A stretch of 64,000 nt of DNA, from assembly GCF_024868665.1 (NCBI RefSeq), contig NC_079908.1, positions 3,104,277 through 3,168,276 of the forward strand, read 5' to 3'. The stretch's first letter is position 1. Each line of letters opens with the position of its first letter. The position numbers and the translations under genes were made by a program. This document shows positions 46,580 to 57,529 of the stretch, piece by piece. The notes under the pieces were generated by a model. That model saw only the letters and a program-made list of their open reading frames with translations, did not search any database and was not told where the DNA came from. Origin of the DNA: Triplophysa rosa. Taxonomy: Eukaryota > Chordata > Actinopteri > Cypriniformes > Nemacheilidae.

Positions 46580-47345
46580 CCAGCTCTCAGACATTGATAC
46601 TCATCAAAAGCATTGAAATAGCCCAGCCCAGACCCCAGAAAACCAATCACGCTGGAGTCATAACTAAATGCATTTACACTGCAAGGCTACCATTCAATCC
46701 GCACCGCACGCATGCTCAACGCCAGGTTCACATTAGCCTTCTTCAGCTTCCTCAGATGCTCGGAACTAACCACCATTTTCAGCTTCAACCCTGAACTCCA
46801 CCAACCATCTCAGACCTTTCCATCTTGGACACCGAAACGATCTCACAGCATGACTAATCAAACGAAAAGAGGACATTACATTTACATCTTCAACTTACAG
46901 TCTCCCATCCAACCTTCTCAGCCTACCTGCATCTCCGACGCCTACAGGTTAAGACGCTCGAAACTCTCCACCACTTCCATCTTAAACCCAAAACTCCATC
47001 CAATCACCTCAGATCCTTCAATTTTAGACACCAGTGATCTCCTATTCCATCAAGCACAGCAAGACCGATCAAACAAAATGAGGATACTACAACTACCCGC
47101 ATCTCCAATTCCCACAAAGTCTAAGCTCCCCTACAACCAGCTCTTCGCCGACAACTCCAACCACCCCGCCACTCGCTTCTGGTTCCAAAACACCCCAAAT
47201 CCGTTTTATTCCTTTCCGGCTTCCAGTAGACCATTCTCCAGCCAGTCCTTCTGCATAGGCGCGGCAACCAGAGCCCACCGAAAAAGGCTTCTCCGAACCC
47301 CAGATCCAGTATCAGCCAGTATCACCGAAGCGACAGCCCCTGCAG
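46580..47345 (+). pseudogene. Tyrosine recombinase (phage-integrase-like) relic
   Basis: Pieces in two frames recall the YR genes seen in fish transposons. CIYTARLPFNPHR (near 46660-46705) is followed after a frame change by LNARFTLAFFSFLRCSELT, the helix with the first catalytic Arg, then the GHYIYIFNLQSPIQP block and ATRFWFQNT. The HxxR box is degraded to QSFCIGAAT, so both catalytic residues of the box are changed, and no catalytic Tyr follows. A frameshift after GAAT leads directly into the 84-bp tandem array. Not functional. Confidence 0.65.
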
Positions 47346-47763
47346 GTGCCCGTGCTTCCAACCCGTGCTCTGCCACAGCAGTCATCACTCATCCAGAAGC
47401 CAGTATCGCCGCAGCGACCGCCCCCGCAGGGGTCCATGCTTCCATCTTGTGCTCTGCCGCAGCAAACACCACCTCCTTAGAAGCCAGTATCGCCACAGCG
47501 ACCGCACCAGCAGGGGCCCGTGCTTCCATCTCGTGCTCTGCCGCAGCAGACACCACCTCTTCAGAAGCCAGTATCGCCGCAGCGACTGCCCCCGCAGGGG
47601 CCCGGGCTTCCTCCCGTACTCTGCCACAGCAGACACCACCTCTACAGAAGCCAGCATTGCCACAGCGATCACCACTGCAGGGGCCCGTGCTTCCATCTCG
47701 TACTCTACTGTAGCAGACATTACTCCTCCAGAAGTCAGTACTCCTCCAGGAAAGAGCGACTGC
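47315..47763 (+). repeat. 84-bp minisatellite, left part (about five units)
   Basis: Unit starts (CCAGTATCGCC type) at 47315, 47400, 47484, 47568, 47651 and 47735, spacing 83-85 bp. 84 is a multiple of three, so most units encode a 28-residue Ala-rich repeat (ATAPAGARAS, CSAAADTTSSEAS). The array is cut at 47763 by a transposon and resumes at 48929. Confidence 0.9.
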
Positions 47764-48928
47764 TATGGGATCAGAATTGTTGCAATATTCTCAATAAATA
47801 AACTATGATCCGCAAATAAATATAGAGAGTTTCACAAACATTTTTTAAATCCACATATGCACAAAAAGCGAACCATAAATATATGTTAGACGTTCCACAA
47901 AAAGAAATGGAATTCACAAATAAATACAATGAGATTTGCAAATAAAAAATATTTACAAATTTATTTCAATGGCATTTATTGGTAGATCACTTTCTGCACA
48001 TTTGTGGATCGCTTTCTGCACATTCGTGGATCGTTTTCTGTGCATTTGTGAATCGCTGCACGCATTTGTGGATCAGTGCACGCATTTGTGGATCAGTGCA
48101 CGCATTTGTAGATGGCTCTCTGTGCATTTGTGGATTTTGAAACATTTCTAACGTCAAAACGCGCACACAATCCACAAATAGGTGGACTCCGCCCACTATC
48201 TACGCAAGCCAATCGGGTAACTTCCGCTTTCGTTGTCCAATAGGGCACGTTCTAACTTCAGCCAATCACGTTTTGTTCTGCACTAAGATTCAGGGAGCTA
48301 ACATGGCGGCTAGTGGCGGTCTAAAATGCGTGATATACTAAGAAATGTGAATGGCCTCTTCTTTACTCAGTAATGATTGTTTGTGTTTATATGCATTGTC
48401 CTTATGTTAGTAACAAACGACTGAAATGTTTATGACTTGATAACAGCGTGCACGGACTGGGGTGGACAATCCCGGTGACTAGGGACTGATTTGGTCTGCT
48501 GCAAGCCAGCCGTTTTATTGTCTTTATGTACCAAAGTGATAAATTCCGATTTTGGCATTCGATAAAATATAATCTGTTTCCCCGATACTGCATGGGTAAG
48601 CAGCTAGTTCGCACCGCACACTCAGCGTGGCGTGGAGTTTCAAGGTGCGCAGCGTTTGCATTGCAATGCGCACTGCAGCTGTCGGTGTAGGCTACTACCA
48701 GTATAACGATGGCCGAATTAACGTGGGGGAAATCAGCAGCACTGTGAATTTCTATGTCATTCATAATTCAAAATAAAACGTAATTTAATCAGTCATCTCT
48801 GTTTATCCCATTCCTGAATGATCTCTGCTGCTGTGGCTAAACTGTTCTGTATAGGCTACTGTCTAACTCTTTGCCACAACAAAGGATGCCGATCCTTTGA
48901 CTATGATCTTTGGAATTCTGATCCCATA
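47764..48928. mobile_element. TIR transposon inserted in the minisatellite (1165 bp)
   Basis: The ends TATGGGATCAGAATT and AATTCTGATCCCATA are perfect inverted repeats. GACTGC is present on both sides (47758-47763 and 48929-48934), a 6-bp target duplication; a 4-bp ACTG reading, with the terminal repeat extended by one C/G pair, is also possible. Removing the element restores a normal minisatellite unit. Many ATTTGTGGATC repeats lie inside. No transposase, superfamily open. Confidence 0.82.
47990..48140. repeat. Short tandem repeats of ATTTGTGGATC type
   Basis: TGCACATTTGTGGATCGCTT and GCACGCATTTGTGGATCAGT recur about seven times with 20-30-bp spacing inside the TIR transposon; they could be transposase binding sites. 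Confidence 0.7.
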
Positions 48929-49095
48929 GACTGCCCTGCAGGGGCCCGTACTTCCATTTCGTGCTCTGCCGCAGCAGACACCACTCAACCCAAGCTAGTA
49001 TCATCACAGTGACTGCCCGCAGGGATCCATGCTTCCATCACACGCTCTGCCGTAGAAGACAACCCCAAAACGAAGCCAGTATCGCCGCAGCGATA
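48929..49095 (+). repeat. 84-bp minisatellite, right part
   Basis: It continues the array with GACTGCCCTGCAGGGGCCCG, CTCTGCCGCAGCAGACACCA and a second unit ending AAGCCAGTATCGCCGCAGCG, about two units. Confidence 0.85.
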
Positions 49096-49400
49096 CCGCA
49101 GTAGTGCCTGGTCCACCAAAGTCTTATCTTCTTTCCTCGCCACAACAGACCAGCATCTCGCCAACTCAAGCTAGCCTCTTTGGGGGATACGTTGCTCTAG
49201 CTGCTGTCCTGCATCTATTGCATTTTTGGGGGTATGATCTGGGTCCGGGCACACACCGAACCCGGGGCCCTCTCCCCGGTCAAGGGGCAGGTGCTCTGAG
49301 TTCGAGGAGGATTACCGAGCTCAGAGCCCTCGCCCCGGGACAGCATGCCAAATACGCATACTATCTGTCCCAGTTCATTAGCTGCAAGGTGAACTCGTGA
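49096..49400 (+). other. GC-rich retroelement-like fragment
   Basis: Contains CCCGGGGCCCTCTCCCCGG and CTCGCCCCGGGACAGCATGCC, with an open frame to 49400. Composition differs sharply from the flanks, so it probably belongs to the same decayed recombinase element. Product not recognised. Confidence 0.35.
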
Positions 49401-49404
49401 AAAT

Positions 49405-50170
49405 CATGTCTTAAACTATGGTTACTTAAGTAAAAAAATAGTGGAACACTAATGGTTGCAACAGTTAAATCATGTAAATTGCAGCTAACAATAAACAAAC
49501 ATCAAAACAGACAAATTATAAGAAATTATGAAATGTAATGTATTGGGATCAAATGTTACAACATAACAACATTGTTGAATACTGAGTCAACCGGGGTATT
49601 CTAATGAAAACAATGGCTTTATTATAATAAACATGTAGAAACCATTGGCATTTGTTTGGGTTATTAGTATAAATAGCATGAGTTAAACTGGAGACTGGGT
49701 CAGGATATGGACTTTGCATAATGAACTTTACAAGTCAAATACATTAAGAAATACTGATATACAGTAGTGTGTGACTGAGTAAACTTAACATTCATGTTTT
49801 CTACTTTACTGACAGAGGTTTATAAAGTTAGCATTTTAACAGCTGGTAAGAGGCACTAGAACTTTTACAGAAAGTTTACTTAAACAGATGGAAGCAGCAC
49901 ATCGACACCAGTGTGTTTCCATGGTAATGTGAAGTTAACCTTATTTTTGTGTTGCCTTTCATTTCCTCCGCAACAAAGACGAATCACATATACTCTCACA
50001 CGCTTGTGCTAAATATGTCCTTGTGTCACACATGCACAAATAACCCAAGAGAACACTCATGCTTTTGCCCTGCTTTAAGGTGCCTTCAATCATCCAACTG
50101 GAATATGCTCACATTTCAACAGAAGACAGAACAGAACATGTATGGTTTGGTGTACTTGATCTAAGGATAG
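49405..50170. other. Intergenic AT-rich stretch, no gene seen
   Basis: Nothing recognised. Confidence 0.4.
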
Positions 50171-50178
50171 CTTTAGAT

Positions 50179-50704
50179 CAGTGGTCACCAACCCTGTTCC
50201 TGGAGATCGACCGTCCTGCAGACTGCAACTCCAACCCTGCTTCAGCACACCTGTTTGTAATTATCAAGCAAACCTGAACACCTTGATTAGATAGTTCAGG
50301 TGTGTTTGATTGGGGTTAAAGCTGAAATCTTCAGGGTCGATCTCCAGGAGAAGGGTTGGTGACCACTGTCTTAGAACAACCAAGCATAAAACCTATTAAA
50401 GGTCACCCAAATACAAAATCAAGACTTTGTAAATGACCATAATATGACTCCTTTAATTTTTGTGGCCATTCTAAACATTTATTAAAAAAAAAAAAAGTTC
50501 CCTGCCTGTCTCGCAATGCGCCTTTATACAGTATATATATAAAGTTTTATAGCATTTAATGATGTTTATTGAGTTAGTTTGTGCGATTTTTTTTTAAATA
50601 TGTTAAAATCACTTTGAAGATAATTCATATTTAGATGTATTAGAGATATTGAAAATATGTTATTTAAATGCTTTGCACTTCAGTGAGAGGGTTGGTGACC
50701 ACTG
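50179..50704. mobile_element. hAT-type non-autonomous element (526 bp)
   Basis: CAGTGGTCACCAACCC ... GGGTTGGTGACCACTG (16-bp terminal repeats) with a perfect 8-bp duplication CTTTAGAT (50171-50178 and 50705-50712). A second copy of the right end (GGGTTGGTGACCACTG at 50353-50368) lies inside, forming an inner palindrome 50179-50368 with GGAGATCGACC/GGTCGATCTCC arms. Confidence 0.88.
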
Positions 50705-50787
50705 CTTTAGATGAATAAATATTGTAATGCCACAAAATGTTCGTTATCAATGTCATATCTTAAAAAAATATCTGGTGCTGTAATTAA

Positions 50788-51499
50788 AGGTGGGGTGGTT
50801 GATTTGGAAAGGTGCTAATTTTAGCCTGCTACAGGTAGCACTGAAATTATAATCCCACTCTCTATGCAATTCGCCATCCAAAGCCACGCCTCCTCCAAAC
50901 ACATGAATGTATTTTGTAAATCCATGTAATGAATTACAAACTAAATCCATCAAATTATTCTCAAAGCATGTACATACCTGTCCAAAAGAAAGAGAGCAAC
51001 CATGGTATCGTCTTTCAGACCTTTTGCCTGCCGGAGCTGTCTCTATCGTGTAAAAGCTGAACCGATGTTAATTCGAATTTTTCCTCTTTCATGATCAAGA
51101 CATTTTTTCGCCACTGCTTTTTTAAAAACTGACTTTTGTTTTGTAGTTTTACTTGTTTTTGGTTCTGTAGGAAAGTTTAATTGTTGCTGATTGTCCGCCA
51201 TTCTCCCTACATTGGCACAATGGACGTAAGTGCGCTCATGACACGTGATGTCTGCGTGAACAGGGTGCTCAGTGGTATGCAAAATACGTTGGCTGAAAAT
51301 GTACAAATGACCCGTCACAGCGTTCGGCCAGAACGCTTTGATTGGGCGAACGTCTTTTGGTCCTACGCCTTTCACAGATGATATATAATGATAAAAATAT
51401 TATTTGACCACTATACTTCTTGATTGCTATTAGGATGTAAAGAGATTTCCAACCAACATGACAAAAAAATGTTTCTGGACAGGATAACCCATCCTGCCT
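50788..51499. mobile_element. TTAA-flanked element, Kolobok/piggyBac-like
   Basis: AGGTGGGGTGG at the left and CCCATCCTGCCT at the right are imperfect inverted ends, each flanked by TTAA (50784-50787 and 51500-51503). TTAA targets are used by Kolobok and piggyBac; the AGG(T/C)(G/A)GG ends favour the former. The interior is non-coding. Confidence 0.65.
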
Positions 51500-51503
51500 T
51501 TAA

Positions 51504-53210
51504 GTGTGATTCTTTATAATGCCCATTCACAATACATCACTTCAGACAGATTTGCAGTCAATTATATCAAGCGACACAGTGAGTTGTTTTGCATATTTAT
51601 GCATTTAGTGTGCAGTGTTATGCACTACAAAAATTTCACATGAAGCCCAACAAAATAGGGAAGATTTACCTCCAAAAGATTTAAAAAACCAGCATTATAA
51701 CTAAAGCATACTTTTTATGTATTCATTTTTAATATACAACATGGTGTAACAAGGCAAATTTTGTGAAACTCTCCATATTTCAGTTTTAAAACAACATTAT
51801 GCTGCGTGCTTTCAAACAACAAGCTTTGTTTTGGAGTTTGAAGTGTCACTTTCAGGCCCTACACACATACTTAATACAATACAATAGTATTAAGTGGTCT
51901 CCTGCCAATACAACCTTGTCTAAGGGTCGAGACCCACCTCCATTGCCCACAGAGGATTGAGGGATCTGATGGCTTTCATCCCAGTCCTGATTGCCACCAA
52001 CTAACAAGTCCATGGCCTGTAGCCATTATCTACTGTACCCCTGGGCCATGATCAGACCATTAACGGTATACTCGGCTGCTGTCTAATAGCCTTGTTGAGC
52101 TGTGTTTGTTAGGACGCCTACTGTATGCCTCTCTACACTGACCTAAACTCAGTTTCTCTGCCACATACCCCAACTTAACTACACTGAGGGAAAATTCAAT
52201 TCTGTTTTCCAATCAGGACAAGTTGGATAAGCAGGTTATCAATAATGTGCAGGCTTAGAAACTTCTGCTGAGTATCCACACACAAGCAGGATGGGCTAAC
52301 TGCTGTTAGACCCCTGATCACATGGAAGCCAAGTTCAGGTCAAGCCTCCATAGGCTGTGCTCCCAGACACTTTCATTCACGCTGAGAGATCATTAAGACT
52401 GAAACTATCATTTGACACTATCATTGCCCAGCTATGTAGCCTAAATTTGGGGCAAAAATAATCAATTATTACCCAGGAATTCAGGGTTTCCCTCTGTTGA
52501 GAATAGAGGGAAACCCTGTCTTTGCAGTTAATGTCATATCATTGAAGCTAAAACAAGGTCATTTTTCAGTTATCTTAGTAGTATTTTTAGCCCAAACTTG
52601 AGAGGATTTTAATTAGAACGTGACTCTCCTTCTTAAATGAAACAAATGAGAATTCCCTTATTAAATGGAAAGCAACGTGACCTACTCAGTGAGAAGACAT
52701 TTTAAATTAGAATGCTTAAATTCTTACATAGAAAACTAAAGGTAACCGATAAGAAAGAAAAATGACAGATGAGATCTTTGTAATATCTCCAAGACATCAG
52801 TGAGATTAAATTAAGTTGCTTAATTCCCCTGCATCACAGATATTTTCCTGAGAAAAGAAATCTCACAGTTTCAGAAAAGTTCTTAACAAAGTCACAAACT
52901 AAGCCTAGGTTTGCCAAGTCTAAAATCAAAAATCAGTATTATTGCAATAAGAATTCAAACATTTCTCATTAAATTTACCCAAATCAGTTGTCTCATTTGT
53001 TTTTGTTTTTTTTATTTCTCGTAAGCAAGTGAGACTGACACTTGATACTTAAATAAAACACAACTACGAACTCCATTTAATCTGAGCTATAAAATAACTA
53101 CTGGGCAATAAGGTTTCCTTCTGTACTATGTATTATAAATGTACTGTATACATGTCACAGACTGTCTTCCTCTAGCAGAAAATTGCAAATAACATTGTAG
53201 ATATACAGTA
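51504..53210. other. Intergenic stretch with one strong hairpin
   Basis: No gene found. A perfect 14-bp hairpin at 52482-52518 is listed separately. Confidence 0.4.
52482..52518. other. Perfect 14-bp inverted repeat (hairpin)
   Basis: CAGGGTTTCCCTCT (52482-52495) and AGAGGGAAACCCTG (52505-52518) are exact complements around a 9-nt loop. Function unknown. Confidence 0.85.
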
Positions 53211-53216
53211 TGGGGT

Positions 53217-53548
53217 ATATGCACGTGTTACTTTCGCGTTTCAGGGGAAGAACCCTCAGCAATTTCCGGTTGGGGAGACTTAAAGCAGGTATTAATGGGG
53301 AACTGAAAACGTACGTACGTTGCAGCATACCGCAGTGGTATGTTGAAGTGGCGTACTCCCATATTTGAATGTTATAACGACAAGTAAACTTGAAAGTATA
53401 ATTTCAAATACGGTAAAACAGCACTTCTACAGCATCTGCTAAATTGACCTATTTTCTCAGTTTCCCATTTCTCTCTGCTTTAAGTCTCCCAACCAGAAAC
53501 TGCCGAGGGTTCTTCCCATGAAACGCGGAAGTAACGCGTGCAAATAGC
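53217..53548. mobile_element. MITE with about 68-bp terminal inverted repeats
   Basis: The left arm from GCACGTGTTACTTTCGCGTT through GGGAAGAACCCTC to GAGACTTAAAGCAG is mirrored at 53476-53543, with about seven differences. The core has no coding frame. Confidence 0.8.
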
Positions 53549-53761
53549 AAATTTGCAGCCAAATTACCACAATAACTAAATTATTCTAACACTGCAGGTC
53601 ATGTGGCTAAGAATAAGATATGGCGCATAAAATCATTTTCTAAATAATATACTAAGAGAACGTCTTGGTTACGGATGTAACCTCAGTTCCTTGATGGAGG
53701 GAACGAGACGTTGTGTCGAACCGACAGATGATGTTCGTCTTGAGAACCTATCAACTTCTGA

Positions 53762-54853
53762 CTAGTTTAGAAAAGGCCCAGTTCCCACGAGGAGGCCACC
53801 CCGGGTGGAGTGAGCTCTCACTGCTAGTGGGCATGGGCGATCCGTAGTGACGGCATCCACAATCCAGTGTGCCAATCTCTGTTTGGACACAGCCCTCCCC
53901 TTCTGCTGACCTCCAAAACAGACACAGAGCTGCTCAGAGCTCCTGAAGCTCTGCGTGCGGTTTAAGTAGGGGCGCAATGCACGTACTGGACACAACATGG
54001 ATGGGGTTGGGTCTTCCTCCCCGGTGGGGAGCGCCTGCAAGTTCATCACCTGGTCCCGAAAGGGAGTGGTGGGAACTTTAGGCACATAGCCAGGCCGGGG
54101 TCTCAGGATAACGTGAGAATCACCGGGCCCGAATTCTAGGCAATCTGTGGACACAGAGAATGCTTGTAGGTCCCCAACCCTCTTGATGGAGGCGAGCGCC
54201 ATCAGGAGAGTCATCTTCAGCGTGAGGTGAGAAAGAGCGGCATCTTCGAGGGGCTCGAAGGGGGGCCTCTGGAGGCCTGCGAGGACCACATCAAGGTCCC
54301 AAGAGGGTACGGAGCGCGGACGAGGCGGATTCAGCCTTCTTGCGCCCCTTAGGAAACTAATGACCAGATTGTGCTGTCCTAGAGACTTACCAGCAACTGG
54401 GTCGTGATGAGCGGCAATGGCGGCTACATACACTTTCAGTGTGGAAGGGGAGAGATTACTCTCGAGTCGCTCTTGTAAAAAGGACAGCACGTTCACGATC
54501 GAGCAACTCCACGGGTCTTCTCTTCGAGAAGAGCACCAGGACGAGAAGAGGCGCCACTTATAGGCGTATAGCCACCTAGTGGCCGGGGCCCTAGCCTGAG
54601 TGATGGCCTTAACCGCCGCATGGGGTAGGCCACTCAGGATCTCCTCGTCCCGTCCAGGGGCCAGACATGGAGGTTCCAGAGGTCTGGCCTGGGATGCCAT
54701 AACGTGCCCTTCCCCTGGGAAAGCAGGTCCTTCATCAGGGGAATTGGCCAGGGGGGAGCTGTCGTCAAGAGCATTAGCTCCGAGAACCAAGTCCAGTTGG
54801 GCCAGTACGGCGCAACTAGTAGCACTTGATGCTCCTCTTCCCTGACCTTGCAC
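53762..54853 (-). pseudogene. DIRS tyrosine recombinase, C-terminally truncated
   Basis: The frame encodes the N-terminal SAM-like domain (SFLQERLESNLSPSTLKVYVAAIAAHH type wording) and the catalytic domain, with the first Arg in ASIKRVGDLQAFSV and the HxxR box intact as RAHSTR. After HSTR the sequence turns into unrelated residues and stops, so the catalytic Tyr is missing. The enzyme would integrate the circular cDNA without target duplication. The upstream part of this frame is reached from the RNase H region by a frameshift near 54640-54850. Confidence 0.88.
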
Positions 54854-55955
54854 CGGATCTGTGCAATGAGGCTCACTGGGGGAAGGCGTACTTCTGCTTG
54901 TCCCATGGCCAGCTGTGCACTAGAGCATCCATGCCGAGGGGGGCCTCGGATGGGGAGTACCCTAGCGGGCAATGGGTGGTGTCCAGGGAGGCGAACAGGT
55001 GTACCTGAGCCTGCCCAAACTGTACCCAAATGAGCTGGACTGTGCGGGGGTGGAGTCGCCACTCTCCGCGAGGCGTCAACTGATGAGAGAGCGCATCGGC
55101 TGTCTGGTTCAGGTCGCCTGGGATATGTGTGGCTCACAGGGAGCTGATCACCTGCGGACTCCACAGGAGGAGGCGTCGGGCGAGTCGTGTTAGCTGCCGT
55201 GAGCAAACGCCACCCTGGCGGTTGATATACGCTATGGCAGTTGTGCTGTCTGACCGGACCAGCACGTGCTTGTCCTGCACGAGAGGTTGTAGCCCCTTCA
55301 GTGCAGGTAGCACATCTAACAACTCTAGGCAGCTGATATGCCCGCACAGGCGGGGTCCCGTCCATCGCCCCGACACTGCATGCCTGTTGCACACGGCACC
55401 CCAACCCGGCAGGGAGGCATCTGTCGTCACCACGAAGCACCTCGTGACCTGCCCGAGAAAGGCCCCCGTCCGTAGAAAGGTCATTGAAGACCAAGTGGTT
55501 AGGGTGCGTCGGCAGAGAGGTGTAATCACGATCCACCTGCTGTCGGTGTGCCACGCTCTCCAGGGAACTCGACTCTGCAGCCAGTGTTTGAGCGGTCTCA
55601 TGTGCAACAACCCGAGGGATATCACCCCCGCCGAGGATGCCATGTGCCCAGGAGCCTCTGAAATTGTTTCAGGGGGACTGCTGACTGCCTGAAATATTCC
55701 AGGCAGTTCAACACTAACTGAGCGTGCTCTGTAGTCAGTCATGCTGTCATGGAGACAGAGTTGAGTTCTATACCAAGACAGAGGATGCTCTGCACAGGGG
55801 AGAGCTTGCTCTTTTCTCTGTTGACCTGTGGTCCCAATCGATCTAGGTCCCAAAGCACTAGGTCTCTGTGTGTAGTGTGTCAAGATGAGCCAGTCATCGA
55901 AATAGTTTAGTACCCGCACACCTCTCTCCCTGAGGGGACTGAGGGCGGCTTCCAC
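54634..55955 (-). pseudogene. DIRS RT C-terminus and RNase H, frameshifted
   Basis: The RT catalytic motif is in RVLNYFDDWLILTHY near 55890-55930. A TDASLPGWGAV RNase H start lies near 55400, with CLELLDVLPALKGL, then SDSTTAIAYINRQGG. After about 55180 the frame shifts, and the tail reads as LLVAPYWPNWTWFSELMLL and WHPRPDLWNLHVWPLDGT in another frame. Several shifts also lie between the RT and RNase H parts. Confidence 0.8.
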
Positions 55956-55970
55956 GATCTTCGTGAAGAC

Positions 55971-56622
55971 TCATGGGGACTGGGAAAGACCGAAAGGGAG
56001 GACTTTGTACTGATATGCCTGACTCTCAAAAGCGAACCGTAGGAACGGGCGATGACGAGGCAGAATCGAGACATGAAAGTAAGCGTCCTTCAGGTCGATT
56101 GCCACGAACCAATCCTGACATCTGATAGACGCCAGGATGCGCTTCTGCGTGAGCATCCTGAACGGCAGCTTGTGTAGGTGCCTGTTCAGGGTACGCAGAT
56201 CTAGCAACGCCCGCTTTTTTGGGGACGATGAAGTACGGGCTGTAAAAACCGATGTGAACATCTCGGCTAGAGGGACGAGCACAATCGCTTCCTCTTTAGA
56301 GGGGTGGCGACCTCGGCCCGAAGCGCGGGAGCATCATTGCCTCTGACTGAGGTTTGAGAGGATGCCCTGAAACTTGGGCGGGCGTCTGGGGAGTTGGATC
56401 GCATAGCCGAGACTGATCGTATCCCGTAGTCACCGTGACGGTTTGGGAAGCTCTTGTCAGGCTCCCAGGGACCGATACAGGGAGGCTAGGGGTACGTTCT
56501 GCCTCATCGATCTCCCAGGGGGTGGTTCGATGGCTGGCAGTGCGGATCCCTCGCCTTGGGGAAGCCCCCGGAGAGGAGATAGGCTCTGCTGATTTTACCA
56601 TCCTGGCGATGATGTAGCACAC
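55971..56622 (-). pseudogene. DIRS pre-RT region and RT N-terminus
   Basis: ALLDLRTLNRHLHKLPFRML, WFVAIDLKDAYFHVSI (first catalytic Asp) and FAFESQAYQYKVLPFGLSQSP are RT motifs of DIRS elements at 55971-56222. Upstream, a degenerate pre-RT segment reads in another frame to 56622. The gag-like region beyond (56630-57420) has no intact frame. Confidence 0.85.
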
Positions 56623-57529
56623 CGCACCTTCGATTGAGAGTGCTGAGGGCTGCTGATTATCCTCAACATTGGATTGACTGACATTGGGTCGGCTGACATT
56701 TCGACGTCTGCTTCTTCCTGGGCTCGACCCCCCCGAGGGAGGGAGCTCTGAGGAATCGTCGGATTAGTAAGTCACCCTACGATGCTGCAAGGGACATCTC
56801 ATCATCACGCACCGTTTCCGAATACGTGGTTGAGGAACAAGGCGGTGGGACCGTCTCATGGGGAATGGTCAGACGAGCGAGACGAGGTGCGAGCGGTCCG
56901 CGAGCCGGTGGCTGACGGATTAGCACTCACAGTAATCCTCATATCACCCTCGCTGTAGCGGACGGCAGGGCTGTGGCCACTGCTGTCATGGAACGCAAGC
57001 AGACGAGGTGGTGGCTGAGTCACGTGGGAACACAGTCACCCGTGACGCAACCTCTGAATCGTCAACTGCCTGCAGTGCGGGCAGGACGTATCCACAAGGG
57101 CTGCCCCAGCGTGCTGGAAGCAGACATCGTGTCCGTCCCCCTCCTCGATGAGTGTGTTGCACCCACGAGAACAGAGGGACATGCCACACTGGAGAAATTT
57201 GCTCTTTTAGAGAAAAAAACTCAAACACTTCTGGCACTGCTGAGACGCCCAGGGGAAGTCTCTGCAGGAAGGGACAGTCCGCTGCACCACGTCATACGAT
57301 TCCAGCAGTAACTCGGCGTAGAGTTTGAAGTCTCGAAGTCGATCATGCGTGAAGGCTCCGAAGAACAAAAGGTGAATGAATGAACCACGCCGTCTCCCTT
57401 TTATATCCGGGTATCCGGGGGCGGAGTCCGTCATGCAAATTTCATTCGTCAATTTCATTGGCCTTTTCTAAACTCTCAAGAGCGAACCCCATCTGTCGGC
57501 TCGACACAACGTCGAGAGACCGACAGAAA

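Larger units (their letters stand above)
53651..57524 (-). mobile_element. DIRS-type retrotransposon, decayed
   Basis: Read on the minus strand, pre-RT, RT, RNase H and tyrosine recombinase motifs follow in DIRS order, with no LTRs or DDE integrase. Inverted terminal repeats include CGACGTTGTGTCGAGCCGAC at the right end (complement, 57497-57516) and its near copy GAGACGTTGTGTCGAACCGACAG at 53705-53727; both are followed inward by TTTAGAAAAGGCC. Frameshifts separate the domains and the recombinase lacks its C-terminus, so the copy is dead. GC-rich relative to its surroundings. Confidence 0.88.

Noticed and set aside
47385..47720. Minus-strand frame across the 84-bp minisatellite
   Set aside because: A shadow of the tandem repeat; no motif, and the plus strand carries the link to the recombinase frame.
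55129..55692. Plus-strand open frame over the DIRS element
   Set aside because: The minus strand there encodes recognisable RT/RNase H motifs; the plus frame is a by-product of high GC.
56973..57311. Plus-strand open frame in the DIRS 5' region
   Set aside because: Opposite to the element's coding direction and without recognisable domains.
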